DNA from: RGIG7111 sp036839975
GTDB lineage: Bacteria > Bacillota > Clostridia > Peptostreptococcales > Anaerovoracaceae
Length of the DNA: 41,417 bases
Direction: 5' to 3'
Assembly: GCA_036839975.1 (NCBI GenBank)
Contig: DAISVU010000014.1
Span: 1 to 41,417, forward strand
Shown here: positions 17,693 to 26,454 of the stretch, one piece after another
Position numbering within the stretch: the stretch's first letter is position 1
Layout: each line of letters begins with the position of its first letter
Notes under the pieces: generated by a model
Told to the model about the DNA's origin: nothing
Seen by the model: the letters and a program-made list of their open reading frames with translations, nothing else
The model's database searches: none
Translations under genes and position numbers: made by a program

Positions 17693-18607
17693 ATGAAGGT
17701 TGGATTCATAGGAGCGGGGAAAGTCGGATTTTCCCTCGGTAAATATTTTAAGACGCATAATGTAGATGTCGTAGGATATTACAGCCGGAATCCACAGTCC
17801 GCTGAAGAGGCGGCGGATTTCACCGGAACAAAAACATTTGACACGATGAAGCAGCTGGCTGAAGTGAGTGATGTTCTGTTCCTGACCGTGCCGGACGGCA
17901 AAATTGCCGAAGTCTGGTATCAGATGAAGGATTATGACCTTAACGGAAAAATAGTAACACATTGCAGCGGGGCGCTGACTTCGAACGTGCTCGACGGAGC
18001 AGGATCAAAGGGTGCATATGCATATTCATCACACCCGCTACTGGCAGTTTCAGACAAGTACGAATCGTATAAGGATATAGGGGATGCACTGTTCACCATC
18101 GAAGGTAATACCGAAAAGATGGATGTGATGTGCGGCCTTTTTAATTTTTGTGGAAACCGCACTCAGCAGATGCGGGGGGAAAATAAAGTTCTGTATCATA
18201 CAGCGGCTTCGGTGGCAAGCAATTTCATGGTGACGCTTGCGGATGTGGCGGGAGAAATGCTCAGAGAATGCGGCTTTTCCGAAGAGGACTCTCGCGATGC
18301 CATGGCTCCGCTTATGATGGACAACATGCGTTCTATACTGGACAAGGGTCCCGAAAAGTCTTTGACCGGACCGATAGAAAGGGCGGACAGTGAAACGGTG
18401 AAGGGACATCTTGCTGCAATTGCAGCCACAGTGTCTTCCGCGGAAAGCGGAGCAGATGCGGGAAAAGCAGGCGGCCGTTTCAGGGGAACTGCCGGTATAT
18501 CCGATACGGCCGAGCTCTACAGGGTACTGGCGAGGAGAACCATAAAGCTTGCAAAAAGAAAACATCCTGATAGAGATTACACTGAAATGGAGGAAATACT
18601 CAGATGA
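17693..18607 (+). CDS. panG: DUF2520 oxidoreductase, probable ketopantoate reductase (PanG type)
   Basis: A 304-residue protein with an N-terminal Rossmann fold (MKVGFIGAGKVGFSLGKYF; GxGxxG at about 7-12) and a C-terminal DUF2520-type helical domain (about 130-290). The family belongs to the 6-phosphogluconate dehydrogenase superfamily. One branch (PanG, first shown in Francisella) replaces PanE as NADPH-dependent ketopantoate reductase, making pantoate. Its place directly before panB, with an ATGA overlap, supports that role. I chose the ATG at 17693 because AAAGGAAG sits 8 bases before it; two upstream in-frame ATGs are too near or lack a site. The panG label is a context-based inference. 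Confidence 0.8.
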   Translation: MKVGFIGAGKVGFSLGKYFKTHNVDVVGYYSRNPQSAEEAADFTGTKTFDTMKQLAEVSDVLFLTVPDGKIAEVWYQMKDYDLNGKIVTHCSGALTSNVLDGAGSKGAYAYSSHPLLAVSDKYESYKDIGDALFTIEGNTEKMDVMCGLFNFCGNRTQQMRGENKVLYHTAASVASNFMVTLADVAGEMLRECGFSEEDSRDAMAPLMMDNMRSILDKGPEKSLTGPIERADSETVKGHLAAIAATVSSAESGADAGKAGGRFRGTAGISDTAELYRVLARRTIKLAKRKHPDRDYTEMEEILR

Positions 18608-19443
18608 AAAATACGGTAATGACAGTAAGACGGCAGAAGGAAAAAGGCAGCAAGATTACTATGCTCACAGCATATGATTATTCAACCGCCAGACTCATCA
18701 ATGATGCGGGAATAGAGACTATACTTGTCGGAGATTCTCTGGGCATGACTATGCTCGGATATGATGATACGCTGCCGGTTACTATGGAAGATATGCTTCA
18801 CCATGCCGCAGCGGTAGTAAAGGGAGCGCCTGATGCATTGGTTATTGGCGACATGCCGTTTATGTCATATCAAACTTCCGTATGCGATGCTGTCTACAAT
18901 GCGGGAAGGTTCTTAAAGGAAGCAGGCACTCAGGCTGTAAAGCTTGAAGGCGGAGCGGCAGTGTGTGAACAGATACGCGCGATTGTCGACAGCGGCATCC
19001 CTGTATGCGCTCATATCGGAATGACTCCGCAGGCAGTAAATGCTATGGGCGGCTTCAAAGTTCAGGGCAAAGATGCAGGCGCTGCCAAGCAGATACTCGA
19101 CGATGCAAAGAAGGTAGAAGATGCGGGCGCATTTATGGTAGTGCTGGAATGCATACCCGCAAAGCTTGCAAAGCTCGTAACGGAAAGCATTTCTATTCCG
19201 ACTGTAGGCATAGGAGCAGGCGCCGATTGTGATGGACAGGTGCTGGTTTATCAGGACATGCTGAATGTAACAGGAGGTCATCAGCCTAAGTTTGTAAAGC
19301 ATTTTGCGGAGATAGGAAGTGCGATGCGTGAGGCTTTTGAAGCTTATTCCAATGAAGTAAAGAGCGGGGTATTTCCGGCTGATGAGCATACATTTAAAAT
19401 AAACAGTGACGTTATCGCAGCTATTGAAAAGGAAATGAAATAG
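18604..19443 (+). CDS. panB: 3-methyl-2-oxobutanoate hydroxymethyltransferase
   Basis: A 279-residue TIM-barrel enzyme that transfers a hydroxymethyl group from methylenetetrahydrofolate to 2-ketoisovalerate, giving ketopantoate, the first step of pantothenate synthesis. Family motifs are visible: MLTAYDYSTA, VGDSLGMTMLGY (metal-binding Asp), IGDMPFMSYQ (second metal Asp), VKLEGG, and GIPVCAHIGMTPQ. The length is normal. It is coupled to the preceding gene by a four-base overlap. Confidence 0.97.
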   Translation: MKNTVMTVRRQKEKGSKITMLTAYDYSTARLINDAGIETILVGDSLGMTMLGYDDTLPVTMEDMLHHAAAVVKGAPDALVIGDMPFMSYQTSVCDAVYNAGRFLKEAGTQAVKLEGGAAVCEQIRAIVDSGIPVCAHIGMTPQAVNAMGGFKVQGKDAGAAKQILDDAKKVEDAGAFMVVLECIPAKLAKLVTESISIPTVGIGAGADCDGQVLVYQDMLNVTGGHQPKFVKHFAEIGSAMREAFEAYSNEVKSGVFPADEHTFKINSDVIAAIEKEMK

Positions 19444-19522
19444 GAGCGCGGTAAACCGGACCGGGATGAGGACGCTGTCGGTCGTCAGTTTAGATGCTTA
19501 TGGGAAACATTAAGGAGAAAAC

Positions 19523-20374
19523 ATGTCAAAAATGATAAGAACATATACAGTCGATGAAACCAGAAAATATATAAAAGAATGGAAAATAAACGGGGATACT
19601 ATAGGACTTGTACCTACTATGGGCTACCTGCATGAAGGCCATGCGAGTCTCGTGAAGCGCGCCCGTGAGGAAAATGACCGCGTAGTCGTTTCTGATTTTG
19701 TCAATCCGACACAGTTTGGCCCTAATGAAGACCTTGATTCGTATCCCAGAGATTTCGAAGCTGACTGCAATATATGTGAAGAGATAGGCGCCGACCTGAT
19801 ATTTCATCCGGAACCGTCGGAGATGTATTATGATGATGCGACCACATATGTAAATGTAAGAGGAGTGTCTGAAGGACTTTGCGGAAAGAGCAGGCCCGGG
19901 CATTTCAGAGGCGTGTGCACGGTGGTATCGAAATTGTTTCTGATAGCAGCGCCTGACCGCGCGTACTTCGGTCGGAAAGATGCGCAGCAGCTTGCAGTGA
20001 TAAAAAGAATGGTGAGAGATCTGAATTTTGATATCGAGATTGTCGGCTGCCCGATAATTCGCGAAAATGACGGACTTGCAAAGAGTTCGAGAAACTCATA
20101 TCTCGATGACGACCAGAGAAAGGCCGCTGTAATTCTCAGCAGGGCCCTTGATGAAGGCAGAAGTATGATCGAGACAGGTGAAAAGGATGTCAGAAAGGTC
20201 ACTTCCGGGATACTTGAAGTGCTTGGAACTGAACCGCTGGCAGAACCTGAGTACGTAGAGATCGTAAGATGGGACGACTTAAAAAAGATTGATAAGATAG
20301 ACGGTCCGGTACTTGCCGCAATAGCAGTTCGCATAGGAAGGACGAGGCTTATAGATAATTTTCTGATAGAGTAG
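19523..20374 (+). CDS. panC: Pantoate--beta-alanine ligase (pantothenate synthetase)
   Basis: A 283-residue ATP-dependent ligase joining pantoate and beta-alanine. It has the nucleotidyl-transferase signature VPTMGYLHEGHASLV (HxGH type, about 30-44), a conserved FVNPTQFGPNEDL substrate segment, GRKDAQQLAVI, and the KSSRNSYL loop. It starts 79 bases after panB behind an AAGGAG site. All catalytic motifs are intact. Confidence 0.97.
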   Translation: MSKMIRTYTVDETRKYIKEWKINGDTIGLVPTMGYLHEGHASLVKRAREENDRVVVSDFVNPTQFGPNEDLDSYPRDFEADCNICEEIGADLIFHPEPSEMYYDDATTYVNVRGVSEGLCGKSRPGHFRGVCTVVSKLFLIAAPDRAYFGRKDAQQLAVIKRMVRDLNFDIEIVGCPIIRENDGLAKSSRNSYLDDDQRKAAVILSRALDEGRSMIETGEKDVRKVTSGILEVLGTEPLAEPEYVEIVRWDDLKKIDKIDGPVLAAIAVRIGRTRLIDNFLIE

Positions 20375-20454
20375 ATTGAATATATATATATCGAAAGAAT
20401 TAAGGCGTGTTTAAGTACAAGGTGCATATGCAAGGTATAAAAAAGGAGAGAACG

Positions 20455-20838
20455 ATGACCGTTACAATGCTCAAATCAAAGATACACAGGGCAGTGGTGA
20501 CACAGGCGGAACTCAATTACGTGGGAAGCATCACAATAGATCCGCTTCTCATGGAGGCTGCAGGTATATATGAATATGAAAAAGTCCAGATAGCGGACGT
20601 TGAAAGCGGCACGCGGTTTGAGACCTATACTATTGAAGGCGAGCCGGGAAGCGGAGTGATCTGCCTTAACGGCGCTGCGGCGCGTCAGGTACAGGTGGGC
20701 GATCATGTGATCATTATGTGTTATTGCGAAATGTCATCTGAAGAAGTCCGGGAGCACAGACCTAAGGTAGTTTTTGTGAACCATGAGAATAGAATAGACT
20801 CTGTCGCAAATTATGAAAAGCACGGAGAGATAAAATAA
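20455..20838 (+). CDS. panD: Aspartate 1-decarboxylase (pyruvoyl-dependent)
   Basis: A 127-residue proenzyme that makes beta-alanine from aspartate, completing the pantothenate pathway. The self-cleavage site is Gly24-Ser25 in LNYVGSITID, which gives the pyruvoyl group. Also present are MLKSKIHRA at the N-terminus and CLNGAAARQVQVGD. The start at 20455 follows AAAAAGGAGAG; the frame is open further upstream but lacks a site. It is the last gene of the operon, followed by a strong terminator. Confidence 0.97.
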   Translation: MTVTMLKSKIHRAVVTQAELNYVGSITIDPLLMEAAGIYEYEKVQIADVESGTRFETYTIEGEPGSGVICLNGAAARQVQVGDHVIIMCYCEMSSEEVREHRPKVVFVNHENRIDSVANYEKHGEIK

Positions 20839-20888
20839 CACGTGAACATCAAACTGCGGAGCAGTGCTGATGAGGGTTTTAAGTATAA

Positions 20889-20923
20889 AATTATGGCAAT
20901 ACATCATTATTGCCATAATTTTT
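20889..20923 (+). terminator. Rho-independent terminator of the pan operon
   Basis: Perfect 12-bp stem AATTATGGCAAT (20889-20900) / ATTGCCATAATT (20909-20920) with an 8-base loop and a T-run ending at 20923. Confidence 0.9.
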
Positions 20924-21175
20924 GTTAAATATTACATATGTTTATGTAAGTGTGATCGTTATTACAAGTCACGATTCAGTTACCTGCAGGCGTATGTGCG
21001 TATCAGCGGATTGAAAATCAACAGTTTGAGAACGGAGAATCAGTGATGAACCCCGGGACAGTTTGACTTCCCCTTAAATAATACGGCAAATCATAGCGTA
21101 GAGCTATATATTATTTTGGTATGTATCAAGCCGCGAACATCTGATATAATGGTTCAGTACCAAAAGGGGAGTTTA
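20924..21175. other. Intergenic region with predicted promoter for the AlkD-like gene
   Basis: No gene is visible. TATAAT at 21145-21150 is a consensus -10, with a weak -35 (TGTATC, 21122-21127) at 17 bases. It would give a short leader of about 20 bases before the AAAGGGGAG site of the next gene. I see nothing else with clear structure. Confidence 0.45.
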
Positions 21176-21883
21176 ATGAACGAGGTAAGTATGGAAAACA
21201 TAATACAGGAAAAATTATTTGCTCTGCGGGATGAAAAGTTTTCAAAATTTCAGAGAAGGCTTATGCCTACGGTATCGCCGGAAACAGTGATAGGTGTACG
21301 AACGCCGGCGATACGAGAACTCGTTAAAGAAATAAAAGGTACAGATGAAGCGCGCAGCTTCATAAAGGATCTGCCGCATGAATATTTTGATGAAAATCAG
21401 CTGCATGCACTGCTGCTGTCACAGGAGAGTGAATATGAAACATGTATTGAACATGTTGAAAAGTTTCTTCCTTATATAGACAACTGGGCGACATGTGACC
21501 AGCTGTCGCCTAAGATTTTTAAAAAACACCGCAGAGAACTTTTAAAAAGGATACAGAGATGGATAAACAGTAAAGAGGTTTATACCGTGCGTTTTGGCAT
21601 AGGTATGCTTAAGCGGCACTTTCTAGATGAAGATTTTGATGAAAAACACCTTAAGCTGGTTGCCGGTGTGGATTCCGGGGAATATTATATAAAAATGATG
21701 GTCGCATGGTATTTTGCTACAGCTCTTGCAAAGCATTGGGACAGTGCGGTCAAATTCATCGAAGCGGGAGAACTCGACAGATGGACGCACAACAAGTCAA
21801 TCCGTAAAGCCACAGAAAGCTATAGGGTACCTTTGGAACACAAAGAATATCTAAAAACTCTTAGGATAAAAAACAGGATGTGA
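21176..21883 (+). CDS. DNA alkylation repair protein (AlkD-like HEAT-repeat)
   Basis: A 235-residue, all-helical protein of the AlkD/DNA alkylation repair family. These glycosylases remove N3- and N7-alkylated purines using a HEAT-like solenoid. The N-terminal family segment VIGVRTPAIRELVKEI is present, as is the active-site region DNWATCDQLSPK, with Trp and Asp in the usual place, and WTHNKSIRKATESYR near the C-terminus. The start at 21176 follows AAAGGGGAG. It stands alone on the plus strand between the pan operon and the decayed feo locus. Confidence 0.9.
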   Translation: MNEVSMENIIQEKLFALRDEKFSKFQRRLMPTVSPETVIGVRTPAIRELVKEIKGTDEARSFIKDLPHEYFDENQLHALLLSQESEYETCIEHVEKFLPYIDNWATCDQLSPKIFKKHRRELLKRIQRWINSKEVYTVRFGIGMLKRHFLDEDFDEKHLKLVAGVDSGEYYIKMMVAWYFATALAKHWDSAVKFIEAGELDRWTHNKSIRKATESYRVPLEHKEYLKTLRIKNRM

Positions 21884-22002
21884 CTTTTAAATAAGACGAA
21901 CAGTCGATGAATAAAGAAAAACAGGGAGTGTAAGGGATATATGCATGTTGTAAGTGTAGAATAAAAACAGCTGCACAGACAGTATTATGTTGGATAACAA
22001 GT

Positions 22003-22188
22003 ATGACTTTAAATGATCTGAAACCGGGAAAAACAGCGATTGTAACAAATGTTGGCGGGGAGGGTGCTCTTCGTCAGCAGTTTCTTGACATGGGAGTGAT
22101 TCCCGGAACGGAAGTTGTTATGAAAAAATATGCTCCGCTGGGTGCCCCGGTATATATTCGCTGTCGCCGTACAGCGGAGAAGAGATAG
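22003..22188 (+). pseudogene. feoA: FeoA, truncated by a deletion into feoB
   Basis: Residues 1-52 (MTLNDLKPGKTAIV...FLDMGVIPGTEVVMKKYAPLGAPVYI) are a normal start of the small SH3-like FeoA protein, the cytosolic partner of the ferrous iron transporter FeoB. After GAPVYI the expected end of FeoA (RLRGYELTL-type) is replaced by RCRRTAEKR and a stop. That tail is feoB DNA read in another frame, so the FeoA C-terminus is gone. The start lacks a strong ribosome binding site. Non-functional in all likelihood. Confidence 0.88.
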
Positions 22189-23797
22189 TTTCACGACAAT
22201 TTATTCTTGATGAACAGCCGAAAGGCATCATAAATATAGCAGATGCGACAAATATCGAAAGAAATCTGTATCTTACAATGCAGCTCATGGAACTGGATGT
22301 GCCTGTTGTACTGGCGCTGAACATGATGGATGAAGTGCAGGGAAACGGAGGATCCATACGGTTAAACGAGATGGAAGAGCAGCTCGGCATACCGGTAGTT
22401 TCAATATCGGCAGCTAAAAATGAGGGTATCGGCGAGCTTGTGGATCATGCGGTGCATCTTGCAAAATATCAGGAACGCCCGGGCAGGGTGGCTTTCTGCG
22501 ATAAGGATGACAAGGGCGGCGCTGTGCACAGATGTCTTCATGGAATAATGGAGATCTGATGGAGGATCATGCGGAACGGGCGGGGATACCGGTCAGATTT
22601 GCCGCAAACAAGATAATTGAGGGTGATGAGCTGATAAAGCAGAAGCTCGATCTTTCTGAAAATGAGGAAGAGATGATCGAGCGTAGCCATAATGGGCATT
22701 ATATTTTATCTTACGTTCAATGTGATAGGAGCTTATTTACAAAATCTTTTGCAGGTCGGATTTGACAATCTTGTTGAGACGACCTCTTCAGCGATGCAAA
22801 GCGCACATGTGAGCGATGCCATAAGATCGCTTGTGGTCGATGGGATATTTACGGGTGTGGGCACAGTATTGAGCTTTTTACCTGTAATTGTAGTGCTTTT
22901 TTATTTTTGTCGCTGCTTGAAGACAGCGGATACATGGCAAGGGTGGCATTTGTAATGGATAAGCTTCTCCGCAGTATCGGGCTTTCCGGCCGCAGTATAG
23001 TACCGATGCTTATCGGGTTCGGATGTACTGTACCGGGAGTGATGGCCGGTCGTACATTACCATCGGAGCGTGACAGAAAGATGACCATAATACTTACGCC
23101 GTTTATGAGCTGTTCGGCAAAACTCCCCGTGTATGCATTTCTGACTGCAGCGTTCTTCCCGGGGTACGGTGCTTTAATAATGATCGGTCTTTATGTTCTT
23201 GGAATCGTGACAGCCATATTAGTTGCACTTCTGACAAAAAACTCGGTCTTCAGGGGATCGGCTGTACCATTTGTTATGGAGCTTCCAAATTACAGAATGC
23301 CCGGGTTTAAAAATGTAATGCGTTTACTGTGGGATAAATCGAAAGACTTTATACAAAGAGCTTTTACAGTGATATTTGTTGCAACGATCATCATATGGTT
23401 TTTGCAGACATTTGATACCCGTCTTAATATCGTTACACATTCCAAAGACAGCATGCTGGCAGTAGTAGCAGGCTGGGTCGCCCCGGTATTCGCTCCATTC
23501 GGATGTGGTGACTGGAAAATATCTACAGCAGTTATCACAGGCTTTATGGCAAAGGAGAGCGTTGTATCCACACTTTCCGTGCTGTTCGGAAATGCATCAG
23601 CGATCAGGACCGTACTAACAAAAGCAGCATCATCACTGCTGGTATTCTGTCTGCTTTATACACCGTGCGTTGCTGCAATAGCCGCTATACGCAGAGAACT
23701 TGGGCGCCGCTGGGCGATAATAGTAGTAATTGAACAGTGTGTTATCGCGTGGATCGCAGCTTTCATAGAGAATATGATCGCCGGCGCGCTGATGTAG
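22152..23797 (+). pseudogene. feoB: FeoB ferrous iron transporter, multiply broken
   Basis: Four pieces of FeoB follow in order. From 22152 in frame: IYSLSPYSGEEIVSRQF through NMMDEVQ and SISAAKNEG (the late G-domain, with the G4 motif reading NMMD). After a one-base loss near 22556: MEDHAERAGIPVRFAANK to about EEEMIE (about 22690). After a deletion of roughly 60 codons: IMGIIFYLTFNVIG (first membrane segments). After a one-base loss in a T-run at 22904-22908: SLLEDSGYMARVAFVMDKLL to the end at 23797, with the GCTVPGVMAGRTL and SCSAKLPVYAF motifs. The P-loop, G2 and most of G3 are missing, so GTP-driven transport cannot be supported. Confidence 0.93.
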
Positions 23798-23835
23798 ATG
23801 CAGGGACGCCTTTGCAGCGGCAGTTTTGCTGTGTA

Positions 23836-23864
23836 TTGAAAAACGGATTTACATACTGTATAAT
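23836..23864 (+). promoter_or_regulatory. Sigma-A type promoter of the Wzm/Wzt genes
   Basis: TTGAAA (23836-23841) and TATAAT (23859-23864) with a 17-base spacer. The start point would be near 23871, which rules out translation from the GTG at 23870. Confidence 0.75.
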
Positions 23865-23905
23865 TTATCGTGAATCGATATGTAAAGAGGTGTGAATTGA
23901 ATATA

Positions 23906-24703
23906 ATGGGAGAGATTTTAGCAGAACATTTTACATATAAAAATCAGCTTGCCAAACTTGCAAAATCAGATATAGAAAAGACATACAGAGGGGCGGCGCT
24001 GGGCTGGGCCTGGGCGATATTAAAACCGTCTGTTACAATATTTGTCTTCTGGTTCGCTTTTACATTCGGATTGCGGCATGGAAATAAAATAGACGGATAT
24101 CCGTTCTTCCTTTGGCTTATAGCCGGCATGTGCCCGTGGTTTTACATGAGCGAGATGATTACCGGCGGAGCTGATTCGATCCGGAAATACAAACATCTTG
24201 TTACAAAGATGAAATTCCCGATATCGACGATCCCCACTTTTGTGAGTATGTCAAAGCTGGCTGTGCAGTTAGCAATGCTGCTTATAGTAATTGCAATATT
24301 TATTATATCGGGGTATTTGCCGGATCTGTATTACCTGCAGATACCGTTCTATCTGTTATGCATGTTTCTTTTTTTTACATCGTGGGGACTGTTTGCAGGC
24401 ATGCTTTCAGCGATAAGCAAGGACTTTCTCAACCTCGTCAAGGCTATGACACAGGTCCTGTTCTGGCTTTCCGGCATTATATACGATGCCACAGCGGTTG
24501 ATTCTCATGTGATAAAAACCATATTACTTTTTAACCCGGTAACATTCATTGCAAACGGATACCGTAATGTGTTTACAAAAAAGCAGTGGTTTTGGGAAGC
24601 GGGAATGGAAAACATTTATTTTCTCATAGTGCTTATCATAATGGTGATGCTTGCAATGTGGGCGTACCGCAAGTTGAAGGAAGATATTCCGGACGTCCTC
24701 TGA
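23906..24703 (+). CDS. ABC-2 type polysaccharide exporter permease (Wzm/TagG-like)
   Basis: A 265-residue integral membrane protein with about six segments. The early motif LAKSDIEKTYRGAALGWAWAILKP is the classic N-terminal signature of Wzm/TagG permeases, which export lipid-linked O-antigen, teichoic acid or other glycans. The ATG at 23906 is used here. A TTG at 23897 lies nearer to the AGAGGTG site and is also possible. Its ATPase partner follows 12 bases later. No glycosyltransferase genes are next to the pair, so the exported glycan is unknown. Confidence 0.9.
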   Translation: MGEILAEHFTYKNQLAKLAKSDIEKTYRGAALGWAWAILKPSVTIFVFWFAFTFGLRHGNKIDGYPFFLWLIAGMCPWFYMSEMITGGADSIRKYKHLVTKMKFPISTIPTFVSMSKLAVQLAMLLIVIAIFIISGYLPDLYYLQIPFYLLCMFLFFTSWGLFAGMLSAISKDFLNLVKAMTQVLFWLSGIIYDATAVDSHVIKTILLFNPVTFIANGYRNVFTKKQWFWEAGMENIYFLIVLIIMVMLAMWAYRKLKEDIPDVL

Positions 24704-24715
24704 CAGGAGTTTTAA

Positions 24716-25510
24716 ATGAGTGAAAATAATGTGATATCATTCAAGGATGTTACAAAGGTCTATAAATTGTATAAAAATGACAAACAGAGATTTAAGGGCA
24801 TATTTTCAAGGCGTGTAAAATACAAGGGTAAAAAGGCCATAGACAACCTCTCGTTTGATATAAAAAAAGGCGAGGCAGTGGCGCTTTTCGGCAAGAACGG
24901 CGCAGGTAAATCCACTATCCTTAAGATGATCACCGGCGTAACGTATCCAACTAAGGGAGAAATCTTTGTCAAAGGCAGGGTAAGTGCTCTGTTGGAACTT
25001 ACGGCGGGTTTCGACCCTGAATTTACGGGGATAGAAAATATATACCTCAAAGGACAGCTTATGGGGCTTAAGACCCCTGAAATAGAGTCGCTGGTACCGG
25101 AAATAATTGAATTCGCGGATATAGGTGACTATATAGAACAGCCTGTAAGGACTTATTCAAGCGGAATGAAAGCGAGACTTGGTTTTGCGATCAATGTAAA
25201 TATAGAGCCTGAAATACTTATAGTTGATGAGGCTTTAAGTGTTGGCGACAAGGCGTTTAGAGCCAAATGCACGGATAAGATACAGGAGCTGTTGAATGAT
25301 AAAAGTGTCACATTTTTATTTGTGACGCATGCAACCGAGGTGGCTAAAGAATTCTGCTCGCGCGGCATCGTACTTAAGAACGGAAAGATGTTGTTTGACA
25401 GCGATGTTAGAGATGCCGTTGAGTATTACAATAAAATGCTTGAAAGGGATATGGTCGCGCAGCGTAAGAAAAAAGTGCAGGCGAAGGTTTTAAAAGTACA
25501 GGACAAGTAG
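24716..25510 (+). CDS. ABC transporter ATPase for polysaccharide export (Wzt/TagH-like)
   Basis: A 264-residue ATPase. It has Walker A FGKNGAGKST, Q-loop region EFTGIENIYLKGQLMG, signature YSSGMKARLGFA, Walker B ILIVDEALSVGD, and switch His in FVTHAT. The DEALSVGD and YSSGM forms are diagnostic for the polysaccharide/teichoic acid export branch. It lacks the C-terminal carbohydrate-binding domain seen in some Wzt proteins. The start follows AGGAG. Confidence 0.93.
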   Translation: MSENNVISFKDVTKVYKLYKNDKQRFKGIFSRRVKYKGKKAIDNLSFDIKKGEAVALFGKNGAGKSTILKMITGVTYPTKGEIFVKGRVSALLELTAGFDPEFTGIENIYLKGQLMGLKTPEIESLVPEIIEFADIGDYIEQPVRTYSSGMKARLGFAINVNIEPEILIVDEALSVGDKAFRAKCTDKIQELLNDKSVTFLFVTHATEVAKEFCSRGIVLKNGKMLFDSDVRDAVEYYNKMLERDMVAQRKKKVQAKVLKVQDK

Positions 25511-25550
25511 AAATGCTGACACACAGAACAGGAGATAAAAATACGGAACA

Positions 25551-25578
25551 TTTGATAATATTAAAAATGTGTTATAAT
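25551..25578 (+). promoter_or_regulatory. Possible promoter for the CmpB-type membrane protein
   Basis: TATAAT at 25573-25578 is a consensus -10. The best -35 is TTTGAT or TTGATA at 25551-25557, with a spacer of 15-16 bases, slightly short. Confidence 0.4.
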
Positions 25579-25642
25579 TAAAGAAGTGAATCCGGCAGAT
25601 AAATCAATAATCGATTAAATGATTGGAGGATAGATCCAAGAG

Positions 25643-26224
25643 ATGTTGGGAATTACCACAAAACGCATGATAGACATAAGAGAAATGGCACATTATTATG
25701 ATGTAGCATACATCATAGAATATTACTTCATCTTATTTATAATGGCATCGTTTGTTGGATGGGTGAGTGAAGGCATATGCTTCCGTATTATGGACGGAAT
25801 CTGGGTGAACAGGGGATTACTGCTTGGTCCGGAGCTTCCGGTATATGGAATGGGTGCGTTGGCTGCATCTCTTATTTCAATAGCGCTTAAAAAGCATCCA
25901 TTTTTGTACTTTCTGGCAGCGGGCGCAGTCTGTACGGTTATTGAATACACAATAGCTGAGATTTTAGAGTATAAATACGGAATGCAGCTTTGGGACTATA
26001 CGGATAATATCGTAAATTTCAGAGGCAAGATCTCTCTCCTCAGCAGCCTTGCTTTTGCAGGAGGATGCATGGCACTTGCATATCTTGTTGAACCGCTATA
26101 CAGACTGATAGTAACGCACAAAGTTCCTCGTCACGCTTACGATGCCGTTGCCTGTGCACTGCTGATGCTGTTCATATCGGACATGCTGATAACATTTATG
26201 GCGGTAATATACAGTGCCGGCTGA
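25643..26224 (+). CDS. Putative ABC transporter permease, CmpB family membrane protein
   Basis: A 193-residue protein with about five membrane segments. The family pattern (PF06541-like) is visible: WVSEGICFRI, WVNRGLLLGPELPVYGMGAL, EYTIAEILEYKYGMQLWDY, and NFRGKISLLSSLAFAGG. The family is widespread in Clostridia, and its role is not settled despite the ABC label. It is a single gene in front of a tRNA, with a GGAGG site some 13 bases upstream of the ATG. Confidence 0.8.
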   Translation: MLGITTKRMIDIREMAHYYDVAYIIEYYFILFIMASFVGWVSEGICFRIMDGIWVNRGLLLGPELPVYGMGALAASLISIALKKHPFLYFLAAGAVCTVIEYTIAEILEYKYGMQLWDYTDNIVNFRGKISLLSSLAFAGGCMALAYLVEPLYRLIVTHKVPRHAYDAVACALLMLFISDMLITFMAVIYSAG

Positions 26225-26251
26225 TTTTTCATAAGATATATCAATATTTGA

Positions 26252-26281
26252 TTGACAAAATGAAGATCTATATCTTATTAT
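26252..26281 (+). promoter_or_regulatory. Promoter of tRNA-Leu
   Basis: Consensus -35 TTGACA (26252-26257) with a -10 TATTAT (26276-26281) at 18 bases, about 44 bases before the tRNA. Confidence 0.6.
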
Positions 26282-26324
26282 ATTAGTGTTGCATTAGAAA
26301 AAAGCTATGCGGCGTATATGATAT

Positions 26325-26411
26325 GCGGATGTGGCGGAATTGGCAGACGCGCACGGTTCAGGTCCGTGTGAAAGCAATTTCATGTAGGTTCAAGTCCTAT
26401 CATCCGCACCA
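26325..26411 (+). tRNA. tRNA-Leu (anticodon CAG)
   Basis: An 87-base class II tRNA. The acceptor stem GCGGATG (26325-26331) pairs fully with CATCCGC (26401-26407), followed by A and an encoded CCA. The anticodon stem CACGG/CCGTG encloses TTCAGGT, giving anticodon CAG. There is a long variable arm (GTGAAAGCAATTTCAT region) and a T arm with GGTTCAAGTCC. It reads CUG codons. Confidence 0.97.
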
Positions 26412-26412
26412 A

Positions 26413-26444
26413 AAAGAACACTGAGACTTCAGTGTTCTTTTTTT
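26413..26444. terminator. Bidirectional terminator after tRNA-Leu
   Basis: 12-bp perfect stem AAAGAACACTGA / TCAGTGTTCTTT with a GACT loop. It has a T-run on the plus side and an A-run before the stem, so it serves both the tRNA and the convergent redoxin gene. Confidence 0.9.
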
Positions 26445-26454
26445 ATCCTGTTAA

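Noticed and set aside
21884..22002. Fur box before feoA
   Set aside because: No GATAATGATTATC-like sequence was found.
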